64,000 nt of DNA from positions 1-64,000 of the forward strand of contig CH003372.1 of the NCBI GenBank assembly GCA_000149265.1, written 5' to 3'. A model generated the notes under the pieces. That model was not told the origin of the DNA. It saw only the letters and a list, made by a program, of their open reading frames with translations, and searched no databases. A program made the translations under genes and the position numbers. Shown one piece after another: positions 22,201-31,880 of the stretch. The stretch is from Ciona savignyi. Taxonomy: Eukaryota; Chordata; Ascidiacea; Phlebobranchia; Cionidae. Every line of letters starts with the position of its first letter. Position 1 is the stretch's first letter.

Positions 22201-24759
22201 CAACATGGTTTAACAGTTGTTACTAGTTTACCTGTGCAAGTAATAGAAGCCAATTTCTTGTAAAACCACAAACAACGTCATATGCTGAAGAAACTTCGAG
22301 AAGGTCGGTAAGTCTTCAACCAAATACGTCATACCCGACCACGTGGTGGCAGGGTAGAGCAGCAGTATCATGACAGTTGAAATGAGCTGGTTGCGATTGA
22401 CAACGCGAACGCATTTCTTTAGCATGTTCCAATCGAGCTGAAAATCAAACAAGAAAATTAGAGGGGACGTATTGACTGATACGGCATTGCTTAATTTTTT
22501 GTGAGGGGTAAGTTTCGAACCCACGATATGCTTGTTACTTAGCCCGTTTATTTTCATAAAGAATTCTGTGCATAATTCGGTCGCTTTAACCGCACGGGTA
22601 ACTGTAAAACTCTGAGACACCGTTCGGTTACAAGAGCTATTGAAGTATATATACCAATACATAATTAAAATACAAAATCCACATCGCCTTAAAATACAAC
22701 ATCACCGGAATATTTTAGAACCCATGATAGGCTTGTCATTCGGACCGTTTATTTATATAGAAATCTGTGCATAATTTGGTAGCGTTTTTTTTAATTGAGC
22801 CAAGTTTCGAACCAATGATAGACTTGTCATTACCGTTATTGTAGTGGAGTCGGTATATGTATCGGTCGCGTTACGCGCACGGGTGGCTGTGAGATATAAC
22901 TTTACACTTCTTGACGGGTTAGCGGAGCTATTTAAGTGCGTTTTATATGATGGAGATATTTTTTACATCTATTTTCCACAGTTTAATCAACTGAGACTAA
23001 AAAACGTCCGCAAATGGCATATCCGACTTTCTCGCGGCTGGTTTTGATCCCAGAACCTTTAAGCTTACAGTTTAAAGCGGTATCTGTCGAGCGAACAACC
23101 AGCCAAACTTATATGATATTTTTAAGTCTCAACATATGTGTGGCCGAATCCTTAGAGCGACTGGTTCATATACTGATTTATATAGAAAACATGGGCAACG
23201 AGCTCATTATGGGTTCGAAACACAGCCTGGTAAGAAAACTTTGTTATTCAAGCCTCTACATTTGTGTGGCCGAATGGTTAACACGACTGATCCACACACA
23301 AAATGTCATTGCAATACTGACCTATTAACCAGACCGTCACAAGTTCGAAACCTATATCCCAATAAATTAAAGAACAAAATCTTAATCACCGGAACGTTCT
23401 TATCCGGCTGTATCTTGAATTTTCTCACAAATGAAGGCTTCCCAGTCAAATCAGCATAAACGAAGAAAGCGTTGAGAATCCAAAACGGCAGACCGAGCGA
23501 CAACATTGTACCTATATATATAACGAAGAAATTCATTAATTCAAAATATGTCGTGGTCCATAATGACCCCGCACTGTTCCAAGGCGATTTCAATAGTTTT
23601 GCGTTAAAAAAGAAAGAAGTATATAGGCACAATATTTTTAACCTGGCTGAGTTTCGAACACTTAATATAGGCTCGTCACCAATACCGTTTTTCTGTAGAT
23701 TTGGTGTGCGAATCGAATCCGTGACGATAACCGCATTTCGCCACAATACCGCACCTTACGCGCGCTATATACAACCGGCCAAATAGTTTGGTGGGTATCC
23801 ACCAAATAAATGGCGATGCATTTGCGCCAAAAGGTTGTCGGATCGAAATTGGTCGCTGGCTAGTTGCTTGTTTCCCTGGGCAAGCCCAAGCGGACATCAC
23901 CTGAATTCAATGAATTAACTGTACCGAGCCTACCAAAAATTTGGATTAAGTGGTCCTACCAAAAAGTCTGCCAAGATATACAACACGCTGCAATAGCTCC
24001 GGTAACTGGACTGAAGCCGCGATTTATCAGATGATAATCGTCTTATATAAATGAAAGCCCATTTACAATAAATACATAGCCAGCAATCACAAAGTTTTAG
24101 ATTTTAGCTAATGTGTAAACATTGATTTACCTACTGTGAATATCAAAGAGTGATTGTACCCGAATAACGACAAAATGACGTCCCATAATTTGCAGTAAAA
24201 ATCCGCAGCGTAATTCATTCCGCTGTAAAAAAACGTGTCGCGCGGTCATGTTAAGATCTACACATATAGCGAATAACACTGCGGTGTATGAAAGTTATCG
24301 AATATATAAATACTTCAAATTGGATTTGCAGGAAAATACGGCAAAACCAACAGTCTTTAAAACTCGGCTTTAAAATAAGGATATAATTAAATAGAAGTCC
24401 GACAGGTTAGTCTAGTACATGGATTAGTGGGTAGCCTTTTAGCCGAAGGGTTGCAGATACGAAACTGTTCGTTAGCTAGTTGGTTGTGTATACCAAATTA
24501 AAGAAACGTGTGAATCATACACAACACACTGCAATAGCTCCGGTAACCCGACGGTGGGCGCGAGGTGATCTGACGATTGCCCGTATGTTAACCTCCTTGG
24601 CTTTCCCATCCACGGGGATAAACATGAATATCCTATCTTATAGCGGACACGACATCCAAACCATGACAAAAACTAAACTCACCTTCGAGTGAGAAGTAAA
24701 TCTGCCACCACTACAAGCACAGTGAGAGACCCTACAACTGCATATCCCGATTTTGCCAT
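19230..24759 (-). CDS. FAXDC2: FAXDC2-like fatty acid hydroxylase domain protein, 292 aa
   Basis: Six exons close in phase: 24759-24683, 23573-23390, 22437-22232, 21416-21311, 20328-20162, 19378-ward part 19368-19230. The histidine clusters of the ERG3/sterol desaturase-like superfamily are present in order: HRLMH (155-159), HKVHH (168-172), HHSGYH (226-231), HDYHH (241-245). These would bind the di-iron centre. Hydrophobic segments near residues 5-22, 36-60 and 105-125, and 196-224, fit a multi-pass ER membrane protein. EWTAPI and HPIEH between the second and third clusters, and GVLGILDWIHDT after the last, place it with vertebrate FAXDC2 (333 aa) rather than with sterol C4-methyl oxidase or C5-desaturase, though that is from memory of the families. 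Substrate unknown. The exon 2 acceptor has a weak pyrimidine tract and is the least certain splice. Introns are full of SINEs and tRNA-like units. Confidence 0.85.
19975..20155 (+). mobile_element. SINE abutting the FAXDC2-like exon 5 donor
   Basis: The body and tail (CGGTGGGCGCGAGGTGATCT to AACATAAATATCCTATCA) end within about 10 bp of the donor at 20160-20161. In gene orientation, the intron reads GTAAGTTATG and then goes straight into the reverse SINE tail. Confidence 0.7.
20383..20668 (+). mobile_element. Full-length SINE in intron 4 of the FAXDC2-like gene
   Basis: Complete from GGTAGTCTGGCGGTTTAGTG to ACATGAATATCCTATCCTAT. The TCCTAT tail repeat is visible. Confidence 0.75.
21545..21790 (+). 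mobile_element. SINE with duplicated head in intron 3 of the FAXDC2-like gene
   Basis: Starts CCGGTTAGTCTGGTGGTTTG. A piece of the head (GGTATCACATTTAACCTAAA) is present twice in a row, at about 21571-21590 and 21601-21620. The copy is cut off after GGGCGCGAGGTGAT. Confidence 0.65.
21970..22141 (-). mobile_element. hAT-like MITE, 'GGGCAACATA' family, in intron 3
   Basis: Reverse copy of the element at 43689-43875: it shares the complements of ATGGGCAACATA, CTGCAGACTGTATCTAACC and GGCCCACCAA with that copy. It has no coding content. Confidence 0.55.
23785..24640 (+). mobile_element. Two SINE copies in intron 1 of the FAXDC2-like gene
   Basis: 23785-24045 is an older, diverged copy (GCGCCAAAAGGTTGTCGGAT, CAACACGCTGCAATAGCTCC). 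24400-24640 is a younger copy with a clean body (TAACCCGACGGTGGGCGCGA) and tail (AACATGAATATCCTATCTTA) but a deleted centre. Between them is AT-rich sequence with nothing recognisable. Confidence 0.65.
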
Positions 24760-25621
24760 GTTCTAATGGTTTCTACGTAATGAGTCAATTTTAAATTAAG
24801 TTTAAATCAGTGGTTGTTAAAATGTGCCTATATAGCTTCTATATAACCCGGCAATGGGCACGATGTAATTAAAAGATTGCCCGTGTATTACCGCCTGCTG
24901 TGGTATTTTCCCATTCACAAAATATTAAAGTTATACTTGCATTTTCGCGTGTTTTTTATCGGGAAAACAAAAACAAACTAAGCTTTCCATTCACGAAAAT
25001 GGTAATGATTACCTTATCCTATCCTATTGTATACTTCTAGACCAGGGGTCGGCAACCTTTTGCACCTAAAGAGCCATTTTGACCGATATTTCACAAAATA
25101 AAAATAACTGGGAGCAGCAAAACTAATAATATTTTTAAAATAAAAGGAAAAAAAGATACTGGGTGAGATTTAGAAGCGAGGGCTCTTGTGTTTTCTCACT
25201 TATACATGGGTATTAAACTTATTAAGCGCTCGCAACAGTAGCTATAAAAGTAATAAGAGCCACACTAGGAGGACGAAAGAGCCGCAGGTTGCCGACCTAT
25301 GTCGTTATCTCGTTCGATAGCCCGACGGACAATCAACCGAAAGGTTGTTTAATCAAATTTCACCCTGGACACTTTTTGCGTGGTTGTGTAATTGAACAGG
25401 GCACTTAACTTGCATTTCCTCAATTCAATGGATTCAAATGGATCGATCAAAATTTGAAACTTAAATCAAATATTACATATGTTAAAAGAGCTTCAGCAAT
25501 CGATAACGGGAATGAGGTAATCTGTCGATTACCCATGTCGGCATGCTTTCTGCTAGACCTGGCCCTTCACATGGTAAGCTGTATCTTAAAAAGGCATAAA
25601 AAACGTTAAAAAAATGCGAAA
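24760..25621. other. Intergenic region upstream of the FAXDC2-like gene
   Basis: It holds the presumed promoter of the minus-strand hydroxylase gene, a hAT-like MITE (25043-25301) and old SINE fragments (about 25310-25560). No coding exon is supported. Confidence 0.55.
25043..25301. mobile_element. hAT-like MITE, 'CAGGGGTCGGCAACC' family
   Basis: The terminal inverted repeats are CAGGGGTCGGCAACC and GGTTGCCGACCTATG. The subterminal AAAGAGCC words typical of hAT MITEs are present. A second copy is at 37096-37329. No clear 8-bp target duplication remains. Confidence 0.65.
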
Positions 25622-25626
25622 ACAGA

Positions 25627-26190
25627 TGTTGCGGGTGTAGCAACGTTCCGCCGGATCCTTATGATCTGACGGCTGTCGATAAGTGATCACGTTCTCTAAT
25701 GCACCTGATCTCAGTTTGCGGCCAGTAAACTTCCCTCGGTTAACACACACCACTTTTATTTACAATTTCACAGATTTAGGTTTCAGGTGATTAAAAGTGT
25801 TTCGTTTGATCACTATAAAATAAATATTAACCGGTTATTGCAGAGGATTACATACACGAATTACACAACATCTATACACCAAGAATAAGCGACTAATTAC
25901 AACAAATAGTACGTAAGCAATACAATGCACGACAATAAGGACAACGGGTTTATATACCCTACGGAGCGAAGAAATATGGGCAATACGGTCGTCGATCATG
26001 CAGGGTTAATGGACGCAAAATGATCACGCAGCGTGTAATCCGGTCAGTCCTATAGTATTATGAATGAAAAGGGTGCAAACGAGTTTCGCTGCCACATTCT
26101 AACTTAATAATCACGCAGCGTGTGGTCGGGTCAGCTCTATAACATTATAAATCAAAAAAGTTCGAACGAGTTTCGCTGCCACATTCTACA
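25627..26190 (-). repeat. 3' LTR of the BEL-type element
   Basis: 564 bp, TG...CA. It contains the same internal tandem duplication as the other LTR (about 26021-26101 and 26102-26187, sharing ATCACGCAGCGTGT and GAGTTTCGCTGCCACATTCT). It lacks one G present in the 5' LTR near its TG end (CCGGATCC versus CCGGGATCC). Confidence 0.93.
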
Positions 26191-26846
26191 TTCCGTCCCC
26201 AAATTACGAAGTTAATTTTAAAGAAGTAAGGCAGCGAATATCCCGGAACACGTTTGCTGTGCGCAGTTTGCACACATACTCTTCTCACTACGTGGTCTGC
26301 ATCAGGGTAGACAAGGTTATTCGTGTGATCCGGCCCCTGTAACAGCTGCTGGTCGTTCAATAAGTAACTGGCCGCACAGTCGAACACAATTTTGAATTTT
26401 AGCCCGGTAGCGTGATGTGGCACGTACCACGTCTTCCCAGCAGGCTTCTTACAATCCTTGGAAACTATTCCTGCGTGTCCATCGCCCATATATTCCTCGA
26501 TCTTTCTTTTGTACCTTTCGAATAATTTTGGGTCTTTAGACAATTTCACCTTTAGGTATCCGAGTCGCTTCTCCGGAATTGTACGGTTACAAGGTAAACG
26601 TGGCGACCAGGGCCTCCACGGCAGCCTTAATACAGAGTTCCTTTCTGTTGATTTCGTGGCAGAGCTTTCCATTATAGAGAGGGCGTGCTTATCCTTCATA
26701 GACATTCCCAGCGAGTCAACTTTGTACCTTTCACTGAAGTCAAAGCTGAACTTTTCCTCCAGTTGCTCATGCAGCCCCTGATCGGTAATATTCATAAAGT
26801 TCACCTTAACAGGTTCATCCCATTTCCTGTACGGTTTCCAACCCAT
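26145..26846 (-). pseudogene. Truncated pol fragment (start of BEL-type reverse transcriptase)
   Basis: The reading frame of 233 codons overlaps the end of gag by 46 bp in a different frame (minus one relative to gag). The N-terminal half looks like the linker before reverse transcriptase. WYVPHH, KIVFDCAASY and LLQGPDHTNNLV are the conserved opening of the BEL/Pao RT domain. Homology then stops and the frame runs on into the LTR (ending at 26145). The catalytic RT motif, RNase H and integrase are missing, so the product cannot be an active enzyme. Confidence 0.8.
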
Positions 26847-28507
26847 TCAATGTCCATCCCAACCTCGTCCGCATTGCTCCTCCGTCTAGGAAACGTGTAC
26901 GTTGACACTTGTCTCTGCTTGTCCGTTGACCATACCTGTACAGGAACCACTCGCACCCGTGTACGCATATTCATTCGTTCAGATGATGTACTTGTCTTAG
27001 TTGCCCCGGTTGTAACCATATCGTTCTCCATCGCCAACTGGGCACGAGCACTCTCATTGGTACGTTTAGATTCTTCAGTGGCGGCGGGTCTCATGCGTGT
27101 GAAATGTAGCAGTGTGTGGTGAGGTAGGCCACAGTCTGTTACCTGACAACGATTTGGGTTGCGGCACAGTCTCGCTGTGTGGCCGGGGATAAAACAATTA
27201 AAGCATAGGCCACGTTTCCGCACGAACTCGTGACGTTCGTAAATATTCCTTTTGCGAAATCTATCGCACCTGAATAAAGGATGCGGTCGGTTGCAGTCTG
27301 GGCAATCGCTGTATATCGGAAGTTCTTTGTGCTTGGCTTCGCGAGTAGTGGTCGCGTATATACCCACTTTCGTGTTAGTTGTGGAGTTGTACCTTGTGAT
27401 ATGTCCCCTTACTGGCGTTACGTGTTGATTGACTTCCTCCGACATTATCTGACCAAATTGTGAATTCAAACGCTTGGCAGCTCTACGCACATGCTTCATT
27501 ATATCTTGGAAACCCAGAGAGTTGCCATGGTCATTGAGGTCGATGGCTTCATTGTTGATGTCGTTCTGCACCGCCCGTGGCAGGCGCCTAAATACATCCG
27601 TAAGTATTAAGGAGCTGTCCAACTCCTTCTCGCAATTCCAAGCGGACAGCAAGTAGAAACAATTGGACATTTCATTCCACAGTTTGTTCAGACCCCGGTA
27701 ATCTCCTTTGTTTATCTTCGAACCTCTGGTTAACAGTCTGACGTATGCATCCACCACTTTATGTCGTTGACCGAACCGTTCCTTTAGCACCTCCAGTGCT
27801 CGCTGATACCCCTCCTCCGGTGGATCTATCATAGCGCAAAATTGGATCGCTTCAAACGCTTCACCGATACAATGATTGCGTAAGTGGCTTAACTTGCTTC
27901 TCGGTTCCTTTACTCGTCTGCCGATATTCTCTTCGAACTCGGCCATAAAAGAGTGGAATTCCAACACATTCCCGTCAAACTTTGGAATATTTCGCTGTGG
28001 TAGTGGGCCGTGTTCAAACGAAAAGGCAATAGTGCGCAAAGCGCTTTCCATCATGTCGACTCTGGCCGCCGCAGAACTTCCATTCCTATCTGCGGAGCGC
28101 GGTGGCTCCACATGCGCTATAGTAGCCTCTATATTCCCACCGTCGCTTAACCATGACTTCACACGCTGCTGCCTTGTCGTCATTGAGCTCAAGTTCTGTT
28201 GAGCCTCCATAGGTTCCTTTAATCGTCCTCCTTCAAATCTGGCCCCGATTGCCTCCTTCTGAAGTTGCAACTGTCGTATTTCTTTCTCGATTTCCGCAAC
28301 CCTGAGAGCATGCTTTGTCTTATCTTGAGTCACCTCATTGATCTCTCGGCCCAGATTTGGTCTCAGTATAAGCTTGTCTTCTACAAGCTTCTCAATAAGA
28401 TCCTTCGAAGATTTCACAGAAATAGGTTCTGAAGACAAGTCGTCTTCCTCCACACCCCCAAAGTCGATTAATGGATTACGCTCCACCATCCTAAATCGAC
28501 TTGACAC
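26801..28507 (-). CDS. BEL-type gag protein, 568 aa
   Basis: The frame is intact. Residues about 55-95 form a charged coiled coil. Residues about 168-320 look like the DUF1759-type gag core of BEL/Pao elements (IPKFDGNVLEFHSF, LKERFGQRHKV). Residues 402-414 carry a first Cys cluster (CPDCNRPHPLFRC), and 435-448 a CCHC zinc knuckle CFNCFIPGHTARLC. After about residue 520 the sequence resembles the beginning of the aspartic protease region (RVVPVQVW) but breaks off, consistent with an internal deletion. The protein would package element RNA into particles. Whether it is made is unknown; the 5' LTR supplies the promoter. Confidence 0.85.
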   Translation of the reverse strand: MSSRFRMVERNPLIDFGGVEEDDLSSEPISVKSSKDLIEKLVEDKLILRPNLGREINEVTQDKTKHALRVAEIEKEIRQLQLQKEAIGARFEGGRLKEPMEAQQNLSSMTTRQQRVKSWLSDGGNIEATIAHVEPPRSADRNGSSAAARVDMMESALRTIAFSFEHGPLPQRNIPKFDGNVLEFHSFMAEFEENIGRRVKEPRSKLSHLRNHCIGEAFEAIQFCAMIDPPEEGYQRALEVLKERFGQRHKVVDAYVRLLTRGSKINKGDYRGLNKLWNEMSNCFYLLSAWNCEKELDSSLILTDVFRRLPRAVQNDINNEAIDLNDHGNSLGFQDIMKHVRRAAKRLNSQFGQIMSEEVNQHVTPVRGHITRYNSTTNTKVGIYATTTREAKHKELPIYSDCPDCNRPHPLFRCDRFRKRNIYERHEFVRKRGLCFNCFIPGHTARLCRNPNRCQVTDCGLPHHTLLHFTRMRPAATEESKRTNESARAQLAMENDMVTTGATKTSTSSERMNMRTRVRVVPVQVWSTDKQRQVSTYTFPRRRSNADEVGMDIEWVGNRTGNGMNLLR

Positions 28508-28557
28508 TCAAGGCTTCTTCACTGAACTTCTCCTCAAGTCCGAAAAACTTTTAATAA

Positions 28558-29122
28558 TGTTGCGGGTGTAGCAACGTTCCGCCGGGATCCTTATGATCTG
28601 ACGGCTGTCGATAAGTGATCACGTTCTCTAATGCACCTGATCTCAGTTTGCGGCCAGTAAACTTCCCTCGGTTAACACACACCACTTTTATTTACAATTT
28701 CACAGATTTAGGTTTCAGGTGATTAAAAGTGTTTCGTTTGATCACTATAAAATAAATATTAACCGGTTATTGCAGAGGATTACATACACGAATTACACAA
28801 CATCTATACACCAAGAATAAGCGACTAATTACAACAAATAGTACGTAAGCAATACAATGCACGACAATAAGGACAACGGGTTTATATACCCTACGGAGCG
28901 AAGAAATATGGGCAATACGGTCGTCGATCATGCAGGGTTAATGGACGCAAAATGATCACGCAGCGTGTAATCCGGTCAGTCCTATAGTATTATGAATGAA
29001 AAGGGTGCAAACGAGTTTCGCTGCCACATTCTAACTTAATAATCACGCAGCGTGTGGTCGGGTCAGCTCTATAACATTATAAATCAAAAAAGTTCGAACG
29101 AGTTTCGCTGCCACATTCTACA
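28558..29122 (-). repeat. 5' LTR of the BEL-type element
   Basis: 565 bp. On the minus strand it starts TGTAGAATGTGGCAGCG and ends GCTACACCCGCAACA. A TATA box (GGTATATAAA, 28881-28890) and an AATAAA signal (28687-28692) are in the expected order. Just inside it I found no clear tRNA primer-binding site starting TGG. Confidence 0.9.
28881..28890 (-). promoter_or_regulatory. LTR TATA box
   Basis: GGTATATAAA on the minus strand in the 5' LTR. The gag start codon is about 370 bp downstream (28507). Confidence 0.55.
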
Positions 29123-30024
29123 ACAGAAATAAAAAACAAACGAACTCCAATCCTAATTATACTGGTCCATCTTGAATGCTAAATAACCTAAGGCTATAGA
29201 ATACGCTTAAAGTTATAATGCCCCTTGCAAATATTACTTAACTCTGCAGTAACATAACAATTAACCATTGCCTTGCTAAAGATGCGATTGAATGCCTCAG
29301 TACTCTTGCCTTTATATCAAGGCTGAATATTTGACTTACACCAAACAAATATATCCATGTTACTCATTAACTATGTTATTGATCTAATCATGTCGCATGT
29401 TGTTTATGCTGCTGCAGTCATTTGTTTTAACATCAATTGACCTTATTAGAGGTGGATTTAAAAATCGCTGTCATAAAGACTGTTTTTTATATCTAGAGAG
29501 CGAATCGGTCGCTTTAACCATTCGGGCATAAAACCGTTTCTATAGTTTCATATGTCGGACTTATACTGTCTTTATATTCTGCTGGTGTATTAAGTACGAT
29601 GCAATTACCTTCTAACCTGCTTAAAATTGTATATACTCATAATCATAAATATACACCCTGTTTTAATAACTGGCGCAAACTGCTGATTTAACGGTTCGTT
29701 TTCACTGCATGTATCGATGCGTTATCGGTTTACAAATTTCGCGACTAGGAAATTCGTCACAATATTTCAATTTACAGTCCAACTCAATAGCTTTCTCAGT
29801 TACAGATGGTTAGATCAGAAACTGACTATGTCGGTCATGTCCTTGGGAATTGTACTGTGCGGGCATCGCATGAATCCAGTGTATTATTAATGGGTTGAAC
29901 TAAAGTCAGTGGAAATTTCTCAAACATATAGAATACACGTAAAGTGCAATAGTTCTGGTAACCAGACGTTAAGCACCTGGTGGTGTGACGATTGTCTGTA
30001 TAATAACACGTTTTCTTAATAACA

Positions 30025-30275
30025 AGAAAAGGGTTGTAGTTTTGAAACTGGTCGCTAGCTAGTCGGTTGTGTCCTTGTGCAAGGCACTTAACGAAAATTG
30101 CCTGAACCCTGCGAATTACTGGGTTCTACTAAATTGAAGCAACGTCTTAATCATACACAACACATTGAAATGGCTCTGGTAACCCGACGGTGAACGCAAG
30201 GTAATCTGACGATTGCCCGTGTGTTAACACCCATGGTTTTCCCATACACGGGGATAAACATGAATATCCTATCCC
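30025..30275 (+). mobile_element. tRNA-derived SINE
   Basis: From AGGGTTGTAGTTTTGAAACT to ACATGAATATCCTATCCC. The body is nearly complete and shows little divergence from the reference copy. Confidence 0.72.
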
Positions 30276-30429
30276 ATTTTACCATATCCTACCCACCGTC
30301 AGACGACAGTAGAGAGCCTTATAATCACACAAGTGCCGTCTCGTTCCATTAAGTTTCGATTGTAAAACATATGATATTAATTTAAGATTCTACAATTTTC
30401 TCTAAAACAGTTACATATCACACATTCAT

Positions 30430-30716
30430 TAATTCTTTTTGTGTGCCCCTTAAAGTGGATAGAGCGTGTAATCTAGGATGTTTAAATTATTTCCCGGGTT
30501 TCCCAATCCCATTCATTTCGTCGTTGCCTTTTTTCGCGTGCTTTCGTGGTTTCGGAGTGGTAGCGTTGTTGGGTTATTTCACATCAGGCAAACACGCGTC
30601 GCACACGTACTACAGCGTTCCAGTTTAAAAGTTATCATTATCACCCGGTATCAAAAACCAAAGACACGCTATAACAGCTGCTTCAAACTACCACAGACTG
30701 ACAGCGAACCATATAG
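30430..30716 (+). other. Putative promoter and 5' UTR exon of the glutamate carrier gene
   Basis: A CpG-richer stretch in AT-rich surroundings ends at a strong donor, ATATAG|GTAAGT (GT at 30717-30718). A matching acceptor TTATAG lies about 45 bp before the start codon at 31881, so an untranslated first exon is plausible. No start codon or domain is needed in it. This is inference from splice signals and position. Confidence 0.35.
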
Positions 30717-31496
30717 GTAAGTTAAGTTTATTTTGATTAGGCCTAGTTGATGAAGGACATTTTTGTTCATAGTTTTACATCTGCTGGTATTGGTTTATCG
30801 TTAGAGATAGCGTAGGTGTAGTAATTTATTGCAGGTCTAGCTGGAAAGCATGACAGTTTTTCTAAAATATCTTTTGCGCGTAAAAGTGAAAAAAGTTACG
30901 CGTTATTTCTTCAAGTTTCATACTTTTTTTTTTTTTATTAATTATTGTTTTTTTAGTTTGGTCAGTAGTTTTGTTATATTGTGCTTGCGTATGTCATGCT
31001 TTGCAGACTGGAGAACCAGAAATGTAGGAGACAGAATTAAAAAGGAAACTGCTAACTAAAATTAAGATTAAGACGATTAGGTTTGGTGTAAGGGCTGGGG
31101 TTATAGTTACGGATTGTTTTTTGGTTGAGGCACCAAACTAGATAACTTATAGTTTTTTTTGGTGCCTTTCTGTTTTGCTGTAGTATCTTTGCCACAGTAT
31201 GTTTTTGCTAATTTTTGGATTTTCAGTTAATACCATATTTGTTTTTGGTATATATATATAAATATATGACATGTGTTTTTAAAATGTTGATGGTAAACGC
31301 TGGAGCAAAAGAAACAAAAAATAAAAATTGTATTGTATTTGGTTAAACTAATTCCAAGAACTTTTCCTACTTTTGAGGAGCAGTTTTCCTCTTTCCCTTT
31401 CTTTAGTGTTTCCCATATAGGAGTAAAGCAGTAGAGCGCGCTAGAATCCGAAGTCTGACGGCACATGGATTTTTTTTATAGAAAATATCACATTTT

Positions 31497-31670
31497 GGCG
31501 CCACACTAAATAAAAGGAAAGGGGGAAACTGCTCACTTAAACTATGGAATCTAATTTTAATCTTGCCCCAAAGTATAATTTCAACCCTATAACTAACCTT
31601 AACTTTAACCCTAGCCACCTAACATTAATAGTAGTTTACTTACTTCTTTCTTTCTTTTAGTTTGCCACCT
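31497..31670. mobile_element. MITE, 'GGGAAACTG' family
   Basis: AAGGGGGAAACTGCTCACTT left part and a TTCAACCCTATAACTAACC core. The right end is weak (TTTTAGTTTGCC). Confidence 0.55.
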
Positions 31671-31880
31671 GTTTTTTTATTTAGTACGGTACCATAGCTA
31701 AAAAATTCTAGTAACAATTCTGGTTCATAGATAGCAATGTTTGTTACACATAGTTTCTCGTTAAAATCTGCCATATTTTTATAAAGTTTTGGTTCAAGGT
31801 GGCACAAAGACTAGTTAACTGTTGTAATTTATAGACTTTTCTAACTTGAAGCATTACATCGGATTAATATTCTGACAAAC

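Larger units (their letters stand above)
25627..29122 (-). mobile_element. Non-autonomous BEL/Pao-type LTR retrotransposon
   Basis: This is a complete insertion of 3496 bp: two LTRs (25627-26190 and 28558-29122) of 564/565 bp that differ, by eye, only by one G insertion. Both begin TG and end CA, and ACAGA is present on both sides (25622-25626 and 29123-29127) as a 5-bp target duplication. The element is read on the minus strand. Internal DNA is only 2367 bp: gag plus a stub of pol. A purine-rich tract (GGGGACGGAA on the minus strand, 26191-26204) directly precedes the 3' LTR. Protease is disrupted and most of reverse transcriptase, RNase H and integrase is absent, so its mobility must have been supplied in trans. 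Near-identical LTRs imply a very recent insertion. Confidence 0.93.
29128..31880. other. Intergenic region and 5' flank of the glutamate carrier gene
   Basis: It contains an old SINE (29810-30015), a full SINE (30025-30275), a tRNA-like remnant (29490-29545), MITE copies (about 31040-31410 degenerate, 31497-31670 clear) and the putative 5' UTR exon at about 30430-30716. Otherwise it is AT-rich with no coding exon. Confidence 0.55.

Noticed and set aside
14599-24692. Many 60-75 codon frames containing [26 protein letters not shown] or similar
   Set aside because: All are translations of the same tRNA-derived SINE in different introns and intergenic sites, not a protein family.
26458-28571. 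Several plus-strand frames (60-145 codons) across the BEL-type element
   Set aside because: They are antisense shadows of the gag and pol frames.
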